A stretch of DNA of 14,216 nucleotides from assembly GCA_035290065.1 (NCBI GenBank), contig DATDVD010000052.1, forward strand, positions 1 to 14,216. Direction: 5' to 3'. The notes under the pieces were generated by a model. It did not search any database. It was not told the DNA's origin and saw only the letters and a program-made list of their open reading frames with translations. Shown here one piece after another: positions 1-7,405 of this stretch; position 1 is the first letter of the stretch; every line of letters begins with the position of its first letter. The position numbers were made by a program, and so were the translations under genes. Source of the DNA: DATDVD01 sp035290065 (lineage in GTDB: Bacteria > Pseudomonadota > Gammaproteobacteria > Coxiellales > Coxiellaceae).

Positions 1-193
1 TCACCTGAATAATTAAGATGCTTTCTCGGGCGTTCATGACTTGGCAATACGGTTTAAGGGTTGGAGGCAATAATTCCTGCAGAATCCGATTCATCGCTTG
101 TAACTGTTTAGCTTTTGTCACCAGCTGGCCTAAGCAGCCGCTGTCCAAGTGAGTTTGAAGCAATTCGGGATCTTTCTGAAATTCATAGGTCAT
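1..193 (-). CDS. dciA: DciA-like (DUF721) protein, partial, N-terminal 64 residues
   Basis: The minus strand is open from an ATG at 193 down to the window edge, so the C-terminal part is missing. The visible protein has the DUF721 pattern: a helix with LGQLVTKAKQLQAMNRIL, then LPPTLKPYCQVMNARE, then a strand ILIIQV. DciA proteins are the ancestral loaders of the replicative helicase DnaB in bacteria that lack DnaC. In Pseudomonas the dciA gene also lies beside secA, close to lpxC, so the position supports the call. The gene diverges from secA. No Shine-Dalgarno sequence precedes the ATG; instead an extended -10 lies 5 nt upstream, suggesting a leaderless message. An in-frame GTG lies 15 nt further upstream but would sit on the promoter. 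The family call is good; the helicase role is inferred from the family. Confidence 0.72.
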   Translation of the reverse strand, partial: MTYEFQKDPELLQTHLDSGCLGQLVTKAKQLQAMNRILQELLPPTLKPYCQVMNARESILIIQV

Positions 194-198
194 GCCGT

Positions 199-207
199 AT
201 TGTAACA
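199..207 (-). promoter_or_regulatory. Extended -10 promoter of the dciA-like gene
   Basis: On the minus strand TACAAT (204-199) is preceded by TG plus one base (207-205), an extended -10. No TTGACA-like -35 is present, and the -35 position is taken by a 12-bp palindrome (218-229). The hexamer ends 5 nt before the ATG, so the transcript would begin at or next to the start codon. Confidence 0.45.
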
Positions 208-217
208 CATCGAGCTT

Positions 218-229
218 GGCGCATGCGCC
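218..229. promoter_or_regulatory. 12-bp perfect palindrome GGCGCATGCGCC between divergent dciA and secA
   Basis: The palindrome is perfect over 12 bases and lies in the short divergent intergenic region, over the -35 position of the leftward promoter and about 44 bp before the secA start. It could be an operator acting on both genes. It could also be chance, because a short GC palindrome is weak evidence on its own. Confidence 0.3.
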
Positions 230-272
230 TTGGTGTGAGAGAATCTATGCCTTTAATTACGCTGGAAAACCG

Positions 273-3041
273 ATGATATTCAATCTATTAAAGCACATTT
301 TTGGAACTCGAAATGACCGTTTATTAAAGAGTTACCGCAAAGTTGTACAAAAAATCAACGCCCTAGAGGCCGGGATCCAGGCACTATCGGACGAGGCGCT
401 GAAAGCGAAGACTGCTGAGTTTAAACAACGCTTTACCCAGGGAGAAACGTTAGAACAATTATTGCCCGAAGCGTTTGCCGTCGTGCGGGAAGCCAGCCGA
501 CGAACGCTCAGTATGCGTCATTTTGATGTGCAGTTAATCGGCGGTATGGTTTTAAATGATGGAAAAATTACCGAAATGCGCACCGGGGAGGGAAAAACTC
601 TCACGGCCACGTTAGCGGTGTATCTCAATGCACTCACCGGTCGAGGCGTGCATATTGTCACGATAAACGATTATCTCGCGAAGCGCGATGCGGAATGGAT
701 GCAGCCTGCTTATCATTTTTTAGGGCTTACCATTGGCGTTAATATTCCGAATATGTCTCAGCGTGACAAACAAGTGGCGTATGCGGCTGACGTTACGTAT
801 GGCACCAATAATGAATTTGGTTTCGATTATTTGCGCGACAATATGGTGTTTCGAGCCGAAGAACGTGTGCAACGCGATTTGCATTTTGCCATTGTGGATG
901 AGGTGGATTCTATTTTAATTGATGAAGCACGAACACCGTTAATTATTTCTGGCCAAATGGAAGAAAGTTCGGAAATGTATGCCGCGATTAATCAACTAAT
1001 TCCGCAGTTAAAACGCCAGTTAATTGAGGAAAATCCCAAGGAAGTTGTGGAAATTCCAGAAGATCAACGCGGCGATTACACGATTGATGAAAAAAATAAA
1101 CAAGCGTATTTAACCGAACAAGGCCATCAAACCATTGAAGAGTTGCTGCAAAAATCGGGTTTATTAAAAGAAGGGGTGAGCTTATACGATCCCAGTCAAA
1201 TTGTATTAATGCATTACGTGAACGCCTGTTTGCGCGCGCATGCGCTTTATCACCACGATGTAGATTACATTGTAAAAGACGGCAAAGTGGTGATTGTGGA
1301 TGAACACACCGGCCGTTTAATGGATGGCCGACGTTGGTCGGATGGGTTGCACCAAGCGGTCGAAGCGAAAGAAGGCGTGGCAGTTGAATTAGAAAATCAA
1401 ACGTTGGCTTCTATTACCTTTCAAAATTATTTTCGGTTGTATGAAAAATTATCCGGTATGACGGGAACGGCCGATACAGAAGCATTCGAATTTCAAAAAA
1501 TTTATGGATTAGAAGTCGTTGTAGTGCCCACCAATCAAGCGATGATTCGAGACGATGCATCGGACAATATTTATTTAACCGAACAAGATAAATACAAAGC
1601 GATTTTAGACGATATTAAAGCTTGTTGTGCTAAAGGCCAGCCGGTGTTGGTGGGTACCGCGTCCATTGAAAATTCGGAGCGGCTGTCGAAATTATTAACG
1701 AAAGAAAAAATTCCGCATCAAGTATTGAATGCGAAACAGCACGAACGCGAAGCGCATATTATTGAACAAGCTGGCCGTCCTGCTACGGTGACGATTGCAA
1801 CAAATATGGCCGGTCGAGGCACGGATATTGTGTTGGGGGGGAATTTAGAAGCGGAATTAGCTTCTCTCCAAAATCCTACGGCAGAGCGCCTTGAAGCCGC
1901 GAAAGAAGAATGGCAAGCTCGTCATGACGCGGTGCTAAAAGCAGGTGGTTTGCATGTACTAGGAACCGAGCGACACGAATCACGTCGTATTGATAATCAA
2001 TTGCGAGGCCGTTCGGGGCGCCAAGGCGATCCCGGTTCTTCACGGTTTTATTTATCGATGGAAGATAATTTAATGCGCATCTTTGGTGGCGATCGCATGA
2101 AAAACATGATGATAAAATTGGGCGTTAAAGAAGATGAGGTGATTTCACATCCATGGATTACGCGGGCCGTTCGTAATGCACAAAAACGTGTCGAAGGTTT
2201 TAACTTTGATATTCGAAAACAATTATTGGAATTTGATGATGTCGCGAATGATCAACGAAAAGTGATTTATTCACAACGTCAAGCATTGTTAGAAGTGAGT
2301 GATGTCAGTGAACCCATTCAAACAATGCGTGTCGAAGCTATTGAAAAAATGGTTCAGCAATTTGTGCCAGCAGGAACCTTAGAAGAAGAGTGGGATGTTC
2401 CCGGCCTTGAAAAACAATTGCACGATGATTTCCATTTGAGGCTTTCTGTTCAACAGTGGTTGGACCAAGATCCCAATTTAAATGATGAAAATTTATCGGA
2501 GCGCATTATCCAAACACTTTCTGAAAAAATGTCTGAAAAAGAAGTGCAATTAGGCCCACAAACGATGCGGGTACTAGAAAAAAATCTCATGTTACAAATC
2601 CTGGATACACAATGGCGCGAGCATTTGAGCGCGATGGATCATTTACGAAAAGGGATTCATTTGCGAGGTTATGCGCAAAAAAATCCTACGCAAGAATTTA
2701 AGCGGGAATCCTTTAATATGTTTACCGCGATGCTAGACCGTATTAAATACGACATAGTGACAGCACTAGCTCGTGTGCAAGTGGCCACACCTGAACAAAT
2801 GGCCACCCTGCAAGCAGAACAACAAAAAGCTACTTCATTGCAGTTTGATCACGCCGAATTTGAGGCGCTTCCCAGCACTCAAACAGGTGCTGTGTCGTCG
2901 CGTCCTAGTACACAACTGGACGAAGAAACGGAAGGAGTAGCTGTGGCTACTTTTGTTCGCGAACAGCCTAAGGTAGGTCGTAATGATGTTTGCCCTTGTG
3001 GGTCAGCTAAAAAATACAAGCAGTGCTGTGGAAGAATTTAA
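273..3041 (+). CDS. secA: Protein translocase ATPase SecA
   Basis: SecA is the motor ATPase that pushes unfolded preproteins through the SecYEG channel. The 922-residue product aligns with E. coli SecA (901 aa) along its whole length. Visible landmarks are the Walker A box MRTGEGKT (102-109), the DEVD Walker B box (209-212), IDEARTPLIISG just after it, the second nucleotide-binding fold with TNMAGRGTDIVLGG, and the QLRGRSGRQGDPGSSRF region. The extreme C-terminus is the zinc-binding SecB/ribosome-binding tail, with a CxC-x8-CC pattern (CPCG...QCC). The chosen start MIFNLLKHIFGTRNDR matches the family N-terminus; the frame is open upstream to an ATG at 192, but those 27 residues are unlike SecA and cross the divergent promoter region. 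The Shine-Dalgarno sequence is weak (GGAAA). No SecM-like gene lies upstream. Confidence 0.98.
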   Translation: MIFNLLKHIFGTRNDRLLKSYRKVVQKINALEAGIQALSDEALKAKTAEFKQRFTQGETLEQLLPEAFAVVREASRRTLSMRHFDVQLIGGMVLNDGKITEMRTGEGKTLTATLAVYLNALTGRGVHIVTINDYLAKRDAEWMQPAYHFLGLTIGVNIPNMSQRDKQVAYAADVTYGTNNEFGFDYLRDNMVFRAEERVQRDLHFAIVDEVDSILIDEARTPLIISGQMEESSEMYAAINQLIPQLKRQLIEENPKEVVEIPEDQRGDYTIDEKNKQAYLTEQGHQTIEELLQKSGLLKEGVSLYDPSQIVLMHYVNACLRAHALYHHDVDYIVKDGKVVIVDEHTGRLMDGRRWSDGLHQAVEAKEGVAVELENQTLASITFQNYFRLYEKLSGMTGTADTEAFEFQKIYGLEVVVVPTNQAMIRDDASDNIYLTEQDKYKAILDDIKACCAKGQPVLVGTASIENSERLSKLLTKEKIPHQVLNAKQHEREAHIIEQAGRPATVTIATNMAGRGTDIVLGGNLEAELASLQNPTAERLEAAKEEWQARHDAVLKAGGLHVLGTERHESRRIDNQLRGRSGRQGDPGSSRFYLSMEDNLMRIFGGDRMKNMMIKLGVKEDEVISHPWITRAVRNAQKRVEGFNFDIRKQLLEFDDVANDQRKVIYSQRQALLEVSDVSEPIQTMRVEAIEKMVQQFVPAGTLEEEWDVPGLEKQLHDDFHLRLSVQQWLDQDPNLNDENLSERIIQTLSEKMSEKEVQLGPQTMRVLEKNLMLQILDTQWREHLSAMDHLRKGIHLRGYAQKNPTQEFKRESFNMFTAMLDRIKYDIVTALARVQVATPEQMATLQAEQQKATSLQFDHAEFEALPSTQTGAVSSRPSTQLDEETEGVAVATFVREQPKVGRNDVCPCGSAKKYKQCCGRI

Positions 3042-3065
3042 AAAGATTGTGAGGCAGTTAAAACC

Positions 3066-3722
3066 ATGTCTAAACACACCACTTTTTTAACGCCTGAGCT
3101 ATACGATTATTTTCAACGGGTATCTGTTCATGAAACCGACGTGCAGCGCGAATTGCGAGAGTATAATGCGACGTTATCCACCAATATGCCGACAGGGCCG
3201 GAACAAGCACAGTTTATGGGGCTTTTGTTGCAGTTAATGGAGGCTAAAAAAGCACTCGAAATTGGAACGTTTACAGGATATGGGGCGTTAGCAATAGCGC
3301 TAAATTTGCCGGAAGATGGAAAATTAACTTGCATTGATCCTGCTGAACAATACACGAATATGGCTAAAGAATATTGGGAAAAAGCAAACGTGGCGCATAA
3401 AATCACGGTGCATTCCGCTAAAGCGCTGCCTGTTTTGAAAAAAATGGTGGCGGCAGGTGAAACCAACACGTTTGATTTTATTTTTATTGATGCGGATAAA
3501 CCGAATTATGATCCTTATTACGAAGCGGCTCTCCAACTCATTCGGCCGAAAGGTTTAATCGCCATCGATAATACATTATGGGGTGGGGAAGTATTAGATC
3601 AAACCACCAACCCTTCTACCTGCGCCATTCAAATCCTGAATCAAAAAATTCATCGCGATTCACGCGTGTGGATGAGTATGATTCCGATTGGAGATGGTTT
3701 AACATTGGTAATAAAAAAGTAG
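3066..3722 (+). CDS. Class I SAM-dependent O-methyltransferase (COMT/CCoAOMT family)
   Basis: The 218-residue protein is the normal length for a bacterial member of the Methyltransf_3 family, which transfers a methyl group from S-adenosylmethionine to a catechol-type or phenolic hydroxyl with a divalent metal. The SAM-binding motif I is LEIGTFTGYGALA (64-76). The acidic end of the next strand is CIDP (89-92). The metal-binding positions are in FIFIDADK (138-145) and IDNTLWGG (167-174). The start has a GAGG Shine-Dalgarno at 3051-3054 and lies 24 bp after secA with no terminator visible between, so readthrough from secA is likely. The TAG stop codon is supplied by the first bases of a palindromic repeat unit. 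The natural substrate cannot be read from the sequence. Confidence 0.92.
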   Translation: MSKHTTFLTPELYDYFQRVSVHETDVQRELREYNATLSTNMPTGPEQAQFMGLLLQLMEAKKALEIGTFTGYGALAIALNLPEDGKLTCIDPAEQYTNMAKEYWEKANVAHKITVHSAKALPVLKKMVAAGETNTFDFIFIDADKPNYDPYYEAALQLIRPKGLIAIDNTLWGGEVLDQTTNPSTCAIQILNQKIHRDSRVWMSMIPIGDGLTLVIKK

Positions 3723-3796
3723 GGGCAGAGCGTGCTCTGCCCTCCGTGCCAGAGTGAAATCCTGCGCTGCGTTTCAGGACCACGGTCTGCCCCTAC
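3719..3796 (+). repeat. REP/BIME unit A (78 bp)
   Basis: The left hairpin is GTAG followed by GGGCAGAGC, GT and GCTCTGCCC. The right half keeps ACCACGGT and CTGCCCCTAC but has lost the outer part of its stem (TTCAGG in place of GGGCAG). The spacer is diverged but aligns with that of units C-G (about 18 of 25 bases over its 3' part). The unit overlaps the stop codon of the O-methyltransferase gene. Confidence 0.9.
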
Positions 3797-3831
3797 GAAT
3801 ATAAGATGGGTTTATTTCTATTTTTTCTTCT

Positions 3832-3909
3832 GTAGGGGCAGAGCGTGCTCTGCCCGGGATGTGGAACAAGGTTTGGATTTTGGGTGGGCAGACCACGGTC
3901 TGCCCCTAC
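3832..3909 (+). repeat. REP/BIME unit B (78 bp)
   Basis: Both hairpins are intact: GGGCAGAGC/GCTCTGCCC at the left and GGGCAGACC/GGTCTGCCC at the right, each with GTAG pointing outward. The spacer does not match the other units directly, but its reverse complement does (about 18 of 30 bases, mostly transitions). It ends 9 bp before the -10 hexamer of mutT. Confidence 0.92.
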
Positions 3910-3918
3910 GGTAATTTA

Positions 3919-3924
3919 TATAAT
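3919..3924 (+). promoter_or_regulatory. Candidate -10 (TATAAT) for mutT
   Basis: A perfect TATAAT lies 14 nt before the mutT ATG. There is no -35 match at the right distance; that place is taken by the right arm of repeat unit B. Initiation here would give a leader of about 8 nt. Confidence 0.35.
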
Positions 3925-3938
3925 TGGGATTTTTGGCT

Positions 3939-4358
3939 ATGAATTCAACACCTGTGCCTGTAGCGGTGGGTATTATTATTGACACCGCGCATCGTGTGTT
4001 AATTGGATTGCGTCAGTCGCATCAAGTGGGAGCGGATCATTGGGAATTTCCAGGCGGAAAAATAGAGCGGGATGAAACACCGTATGAAGGGCTGTGTCGA
4101 GAGTTGCGAGAAGAAATCAATATTCAAGTAACCAAGGCTCTTCCTCTCACTCTCATGCCCCACGATTATTCCACGTATTCCGTAGAGCTCCATATTTTTC
4201 ATGTCACCGCTTATGAAGGCACTCCCCACGGTGCGGAAGGTCAATTCATTGAGTGGGCAACCCTAGAAGAGTTAAAAACCAAACGATTTTTAAAGGCGAA
4301 CCAGGAAATTATTTACTTTCTGCAAACCTATGTGCTCAATGCCTATACCGAAATATAA
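3939..4358 (+). CDS. mutT: MutT-type Nudix hydrolase (8-oxo-dGTP diphosphatase)
   Basis: MutT hydrolyses 8-oxo-dGTP to the monophosphate and so prevents A:T to C:G transversions. The 139-residue protein (E. coli MutT has 129) begins with the VAVGIIID strand. Its Nudix box spans residues 40-62: G40, E46, then RELREE at 54-59, the metal-binding helix. The nearly invariant glycine near the end of the box is asparagine here (EEINI for EExGI). The EFPGGKIE and EGQFIEW stretches also match MutT. The ATG at 3939 is preferred, with GGGA at 3926-3929; an in-frame TTG at 3924 overlaps the -10 hexamer. A mutT gene close behind secA is also the E. coli arrangement, though here a methyltransferase and two repeats intervene. 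Other Nudix substrates cannot be excluded. Confidence 0.88.
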   Translation: MNSTPVPVAVGIIIDTAHRVLIGLRQSHQVGADHWEFPGGKIERDETPYEGLCRELREEINIQVTKALPLTLMPHDYSTYSVELHIFHVTAYEGTPHGAEGQFIEWATLEELKTKRFLKANQEIIYFLQTYVLNAYTEI

Positions 4359-4359
4359 C

Positions 4360-4379
4360 CCGAAGCTGCTATAATTCGG
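4360..4379 (+). promoter_or_regulatory. Extended -10 promoter of the efflux operon inside a small inverted repeat
   Basis: TGCTATAAT (4367-4375) is a consensus extended -10, and no -35 is needed or seen. It sits between the arms CCGAA (4360-4364) and TTCGG (4375-4379), so an operator overlapping the promoter is possible. The start point would fall about 18 nt before the ATG, which leaves the strong Shine-Dalgarno inside the leader. Confidence 0.55.
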
Positions 4380-4399
4380 TTCATACCAGCAGGAGGAAT

Positions 4400-5350
4400 A
4401 TGGGACGGCGAAGGTGGGGAGTAATTCTAGTAGTGATAATGGGGCTTGTAGCATGCTCAAAGCCCTCGTCAACACCGCTGCAGGGCTATATCGAAGGAAA
4501 GCTGATTTATCTTGGCTCCTCTCAAAGCGGTGTGTTGATGATCTTAGCGGTACAAAAAGGCCAACCCGTTCGGGCACAACAATTCTTAGCTCAATTAGAT
4601 CCCAATCCTGAGCGCGCTCAATGGATTGAAGCCAAAGCCACCTGGATGCAAAACCAAGAAAAGCTCGAAAATTTAATCCAAGGCCAGCGACCTACGGTCA
4701 TTGAAGGTATTTTAGCGGAACGTGCTAAAGCACAAGCCGAATTACTTTTGTCCGAGCAAACGTTGCGACGTAATTACACGTTGTACCAACAACAATTTTT
4801 ATCTCGACAAGCGTATGAAGAATCCCTCGCTGATTTTCGCGCAAAACAAGAAACGATGCGACAATTCACCGCCAAATTAGCGGATGCACAATTGGGCGCG
4901 CGACGGCATAAAATTTTAGCACAAGTTGCTGTTGTGGATGCAGCACGCGCACGAGTGGCTCAGCTCCATTGGGGGTTGACACAAAAAACCCTCTATGCGC
5001 CCAGTGACGGTTTTATTTTTGATACCTTTTATCAAATGGGTGAGGTGGTACCGGCAAATCAACCTCTCCTTGCATTATTAACGCCTGAGCATATTCATGC
5101 CATATTTTTCGTGCCAGAAACCAAACTCAGTCAATTAACCATGGGTCAAACTGTTCAGTTGCAGTGTGATGGATGCTCTCAATCCCAAAGCGCCATTATT
5201 GATTTTATTTCACCAGAAGCAGAATATACGCCCCCTATTATTTACAGCGAAAAAACACGCGCAAAATTGGTGTATCGCATTGAGGCAAAACTTCCGCGCG
5301 ATGTCGCTTTACGTTATCATCCCGGCCAACCGGTGGATGTCAGTCTATGA
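4400..5350 (+). CDS. HlyD/YbhG-type periplasmic adaptor, predicted lipoprotein
   Basis: The 316-residue protein is a membrane-fusion (adaptor) subunit linking an inner-membrane ABC exporter to the outer envelope. The N-terminus MGRRRWGVILVVIMGLVAC is a lipoprotein signal peptide with Cys19 as the lipidation site, followed by SKPSS. Then come a lipoyl-like half (GVLMILAVQKGQPVRAQQFLAQLD, 44-67), an alpha-helical hairpin rich in Q, A, E and R (about 70-190), the second lipoyl half (LYAPSDGFIFD, 198-208), and a beta-barrel end with SPEAEYTPP and YHPGQPVDVSL, very like E. coli YbhG. YbhG itself has an uncleaved anchor, so the lipobox is a difference. The start follows a perfect AGGAGGA at 4391-4397; the frame is open further upstream into mutT, but that part is not adaptor-like. 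Its TGA overlaps the ATG of the ATPase gene (ATGA). The substrate is unknown. Confidence 0.9.
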   Translation: MGRRRWGVILVVIMGLVACSKPSSTPLQGYIEGKLIYLGSSQSGVLMILAVQKGQPVRAQQFLAQLDPNPERAQWIEAKATWMQNQEKLENLIQGQRPTVIEGILAERAKAQAELLLSEQTLRRNYTLYQQQFLSRQAYEESLADFRAKQETMRQFTAKLADAQLGARRHKILAQVAVVDAARARVAQLHWGLTQKTLYAPSDGFIFDTFYQMGEVVPANQPLLALLTPEHIHAIFFVPETKLSQLTMGQTVQLQCDGCSQSQSAIIDFISPEAEYTPPIIYSEKTRAKLVYRIEAKLPRDVALRYHPGQPVDVSL

Positions 5351-6270
5351 CGGACGAATACGTCATCGATGTTAAAAATCTCAATAAATCTTTTAGCCGG
5401 CGTCCCGCGGTTGTGAATCTTTCTCTCCAAGTAAAAAAAGGAGAAATTTATGGGTTTTTAGGGCCCAATGGTTCTGGAAAAACCACCACTATTCGCATGC
5501 TATGTGGGCTTTTAGTGCCTGATTCGGGAGAAGGGGATTGTTTGGGGTATAACGTTATCACACAATCGCGACAAATTAAACAACACGTCGGTTATATGAC
5601 ACAACGGTTTAGTTTGTATGCGGATTTAACCGTGCGAGAAAATTTAGATTTTATGGCGCGTTTGTATCAAATGAAAGAGCGCAAAGACGCTGTCGACAAA
5701 AGTATTGAATTGTTAGGATTGCAAGATCGTCAACATCAATTAGCCGGCACATTATCGGGTGGTTGGAAACAGCGGCTGGCTTTATCAGCGGCGTTAATTC
5801 ATCGTCCCCAATTATTATTATTAGATGAACCCACAGCAGGGGTTGATCCCAAAGCGCGCCGTGATTTTTGGGAGCAAATTCATCAGCTTTCCGCCCAGGG
5901 CATTACCACGTTGGTAAGCACGCATTATATGGATGAAGCAGAACGTTGCACGCAGTTGGCTTATATTTTATACGGCCATTTATTAGTAAAAGGCACGAGC
6001 GAGGAAATTGTTCAGCAGTCCGGTTTAGTGACATGGCGTGTAACCGGTGGAAATCCGGATGAATTATCGCTCCATTTGCATAATTTTCCCGGAGTTCAAG
6101 TGGCGGCTTTTGGAAAAGCCTTGCACGTGAGTACACACCATTCTGCGTTATTACAAAAAATTCCGCCTGACTTTCAAAAGCCACCGTATCAATGGTTACG
6201 CATTAAGCCTTCGTTGGAAGATGTATTTATTGCATTAGTAGGCACAGAGGTGGAGGCGCCGCATGAGTAA
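5347..6270 (+). CDS. ABC transporter ATP-binding protein (ABC-2/YbhF-like exporter)
   Basis: The 307-residue protein carries one ABC ATPase domain that powers the neighbouring permease from the cytoplasmic side. All motifs are present: Walker A GPNGSGKT (39-46), Q-loop glutamine at 86 (YMTQRFSLY), signature LSGGWKQR (136-143, with W in place of the usual Q), Walker B LLLLDEPT (156-163) and the switch histidine H193 (STHYMDEAER). The tail beyond about 215 is the extra C-terminal domain common in DrrA/YbhF-type subunits. E. coli YbhF has two ABC domains in one chain, so this pump probably uses a homodimer. The ATG overlaps the adaptor stop (translational coupling), and the end overlaps the permease start by 8 nt. 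Confidence 0.95.
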   Translation: MTDEYVIDVKNLNKSFSRRPAVVNLSLQVKKGEIYGFLGPNGSGKTTTIRMLCGLLVPDSGEGDCLGYNVITQSRQIKQHVGYMTQRFSLYADLTVRENLDFMARLYQMKERKDAVDKSIELLGLQDRQHQLAGTLSGGWKQRLALSAALIHRPQLLLLDEPTAGVDPKARRDFWEQIHQLSAQGITTLVSTHYMDEAERCTQLAYILYGHLLVKGTSEEIVQQSGLVTWRVTGGNPDELSLHLHNFPGVQVAAFGKALHVSTHHSALLQKIPPDFQKPPYQWLRIKPSLEDVFIALVGTEVEAPHE

Positions 6271-7402
6271 AGATCGTTTTTGCTGGGCGCGTTATTGGGC
6301 CGTGACGTTGAAAGAATTTGTGCAAATGAGACGCGATCATCTTACATTTGCCGTATTAATTATGATCCCTCTTATCCAATTAATTTTATTTGGTTATGCC
6401 ATTAATACCAACCCAAAAAATTTACCCACGGCCTTAGTCATGGCAGATCACAGTGCTTTTACGCGAGCCTTCGTGACGGGATTAAAAAATTCCAATTATT
6501 TTCACATTACCGCCTTGCCTAAACAGTTTGAAGAAGCTGAACAATTAATCAAACAAGACAAAGTCTTGTTTGCCATTTATATTCCGCCTAATTTTACCCG
6601 CGATTTAATTCGCGGTACGCGTCCTGAATTGTTGGTGGAAGCAGATGCTACCAACCCGGTTGCCGTTGCCAGTGGTGTAGCGGCCGTTCAAAAGTTGGTG
6701 GATACCATTTTTAATCCTTTATTAAAGGGCCCGTTGCTTTCGCGCCAAGGTGAGCCTGTGGCGGTGAATTTGATCACCCATCAAAAATACAACCCCGAAT
6801 CCCTCACAGCCTATAGCATTGTGCCAGGACTTATCGGTGTGGTGTTAACGATGACAATGGTAGTCATCACGTCTCAAGCGATTACGCGAGAACGAGAAAT
6901 TGGCACCATGGAAAATTTATTAGCCACACCTGTGCGGCCTTTAGAGGTGATGTTAGGAAAAATTACCCCCTATATGCTAGTGGGTTATCTGCAATTTGGC
7001 TTGATTCTGCTGGCTGCGCACACCTTATTCCAGGTGCCGGTAACCGGTAATATTGCGGCATTAGCGCTTTGGACGGTGCCCTTTTTAGCAGCCAATTTAT
7101 CAGTGGGGCTTACTTTTTCCTCGCTGGTTAAGAATCAATTGCAAGCGGTTCAGCTCTCCTTCTTTTTTTTCTTGCCTTCTATCCTGTTGTCTGGTTTTAT
7201 GTTCCCCTTTTCAGGAATGCCCGTGTGGGCACAATGGTTAGGGGAGGGGCTGCCTTTGACGCATTATCTGCGTATTACACGCGGGATTTTGCTAAAAGGC
7301 AATGGTTGGTCAGAATCGGTACCGGAGTTATGGCCGATTCTCGTATTTGCACTCATAGTGTTGTTTATTGGGCTAAAACGGTATCGACAAACCTTGGATT
7401 AA
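6263..7402 (+). CDS. ABC-2 type permease (YbhR/YbhS-like)
   Basis: The 379-residue membrane protein has the ABC2_membrane_3 layout. One N-terminal transmembrane helix (about 29-48) is followed by a large periplasmic domain (about 50-180) and five more helices (about 183-205, 233-253, 263-285, 295-316 and 355-371). The coupling-helix motif REREIGTMENLLATP lies at 209-223. GGAGG at 6252-6256 is a good Shine-Dalgarno, and the start lies inside the end of the ATPase gene. E. coli has two paralogous permeases (YbhS and YbhR) where this operon has one, so a homodimer is expected. It completes a drug or small-molecule efflux pump with the two genes upstream; what is exported cannot be told. Confidence 0.93.
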   Translation: MSKDRFCWARYWAVTLKEFVQMRRDHLTFAVLIMIPLIQLILFGYAINTNPKNLPTALVMADHSAFTRAFVTGLKNSNYFHITALPKQFEEAEQLIKQDKVLFAIYIPPNFTRDLIRGTRPELLVEADATNPVAVASGVAAVQKLVDTIFNPLLKGPLLSRQGEPVAVNLITHQKYNPESLTAYSIVPGLIGVVLTMTMVVITSQAITREREIGTMENLLATPVRPLEVMLGKITPYMLVGYLQFGLILLAAHTLFQVPVTGNIAALALWTVPFLAANLSVGLTFSSLVKNQLQAVQLSFFFFLPSILLSGFMFPFSGMPVWAQWLGEGLPLTHYLRITRGILLKGNGWSESVPELWPILVFALIVLFIGLKRYRQTLD

Positions 7403-7405
7403 TAA

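Noticed and set aside
192..272. 27-residue N-terminal extension of SecA
   Set aside because: The conserved SecA N-terminus begins at the ATG 273; the extension has no SecA similarity, and it overlaps the dciA start codon and promoter.
3719..3909. REP hairpins as Rho-independent terminators
   Set aside because: The stems are strong but no T-run follows them on either strand, so standard intrinsic termination is not supported, although attenuation or RNA end protection remains possible.
3732..3914. 60-codon plus-strand frame over units A and B
   Set aside because: It is made of repeat sequence (palindromes read as ...CSARDVE...DHGLPLR), with no Shine-Dalgarno and no independent support.
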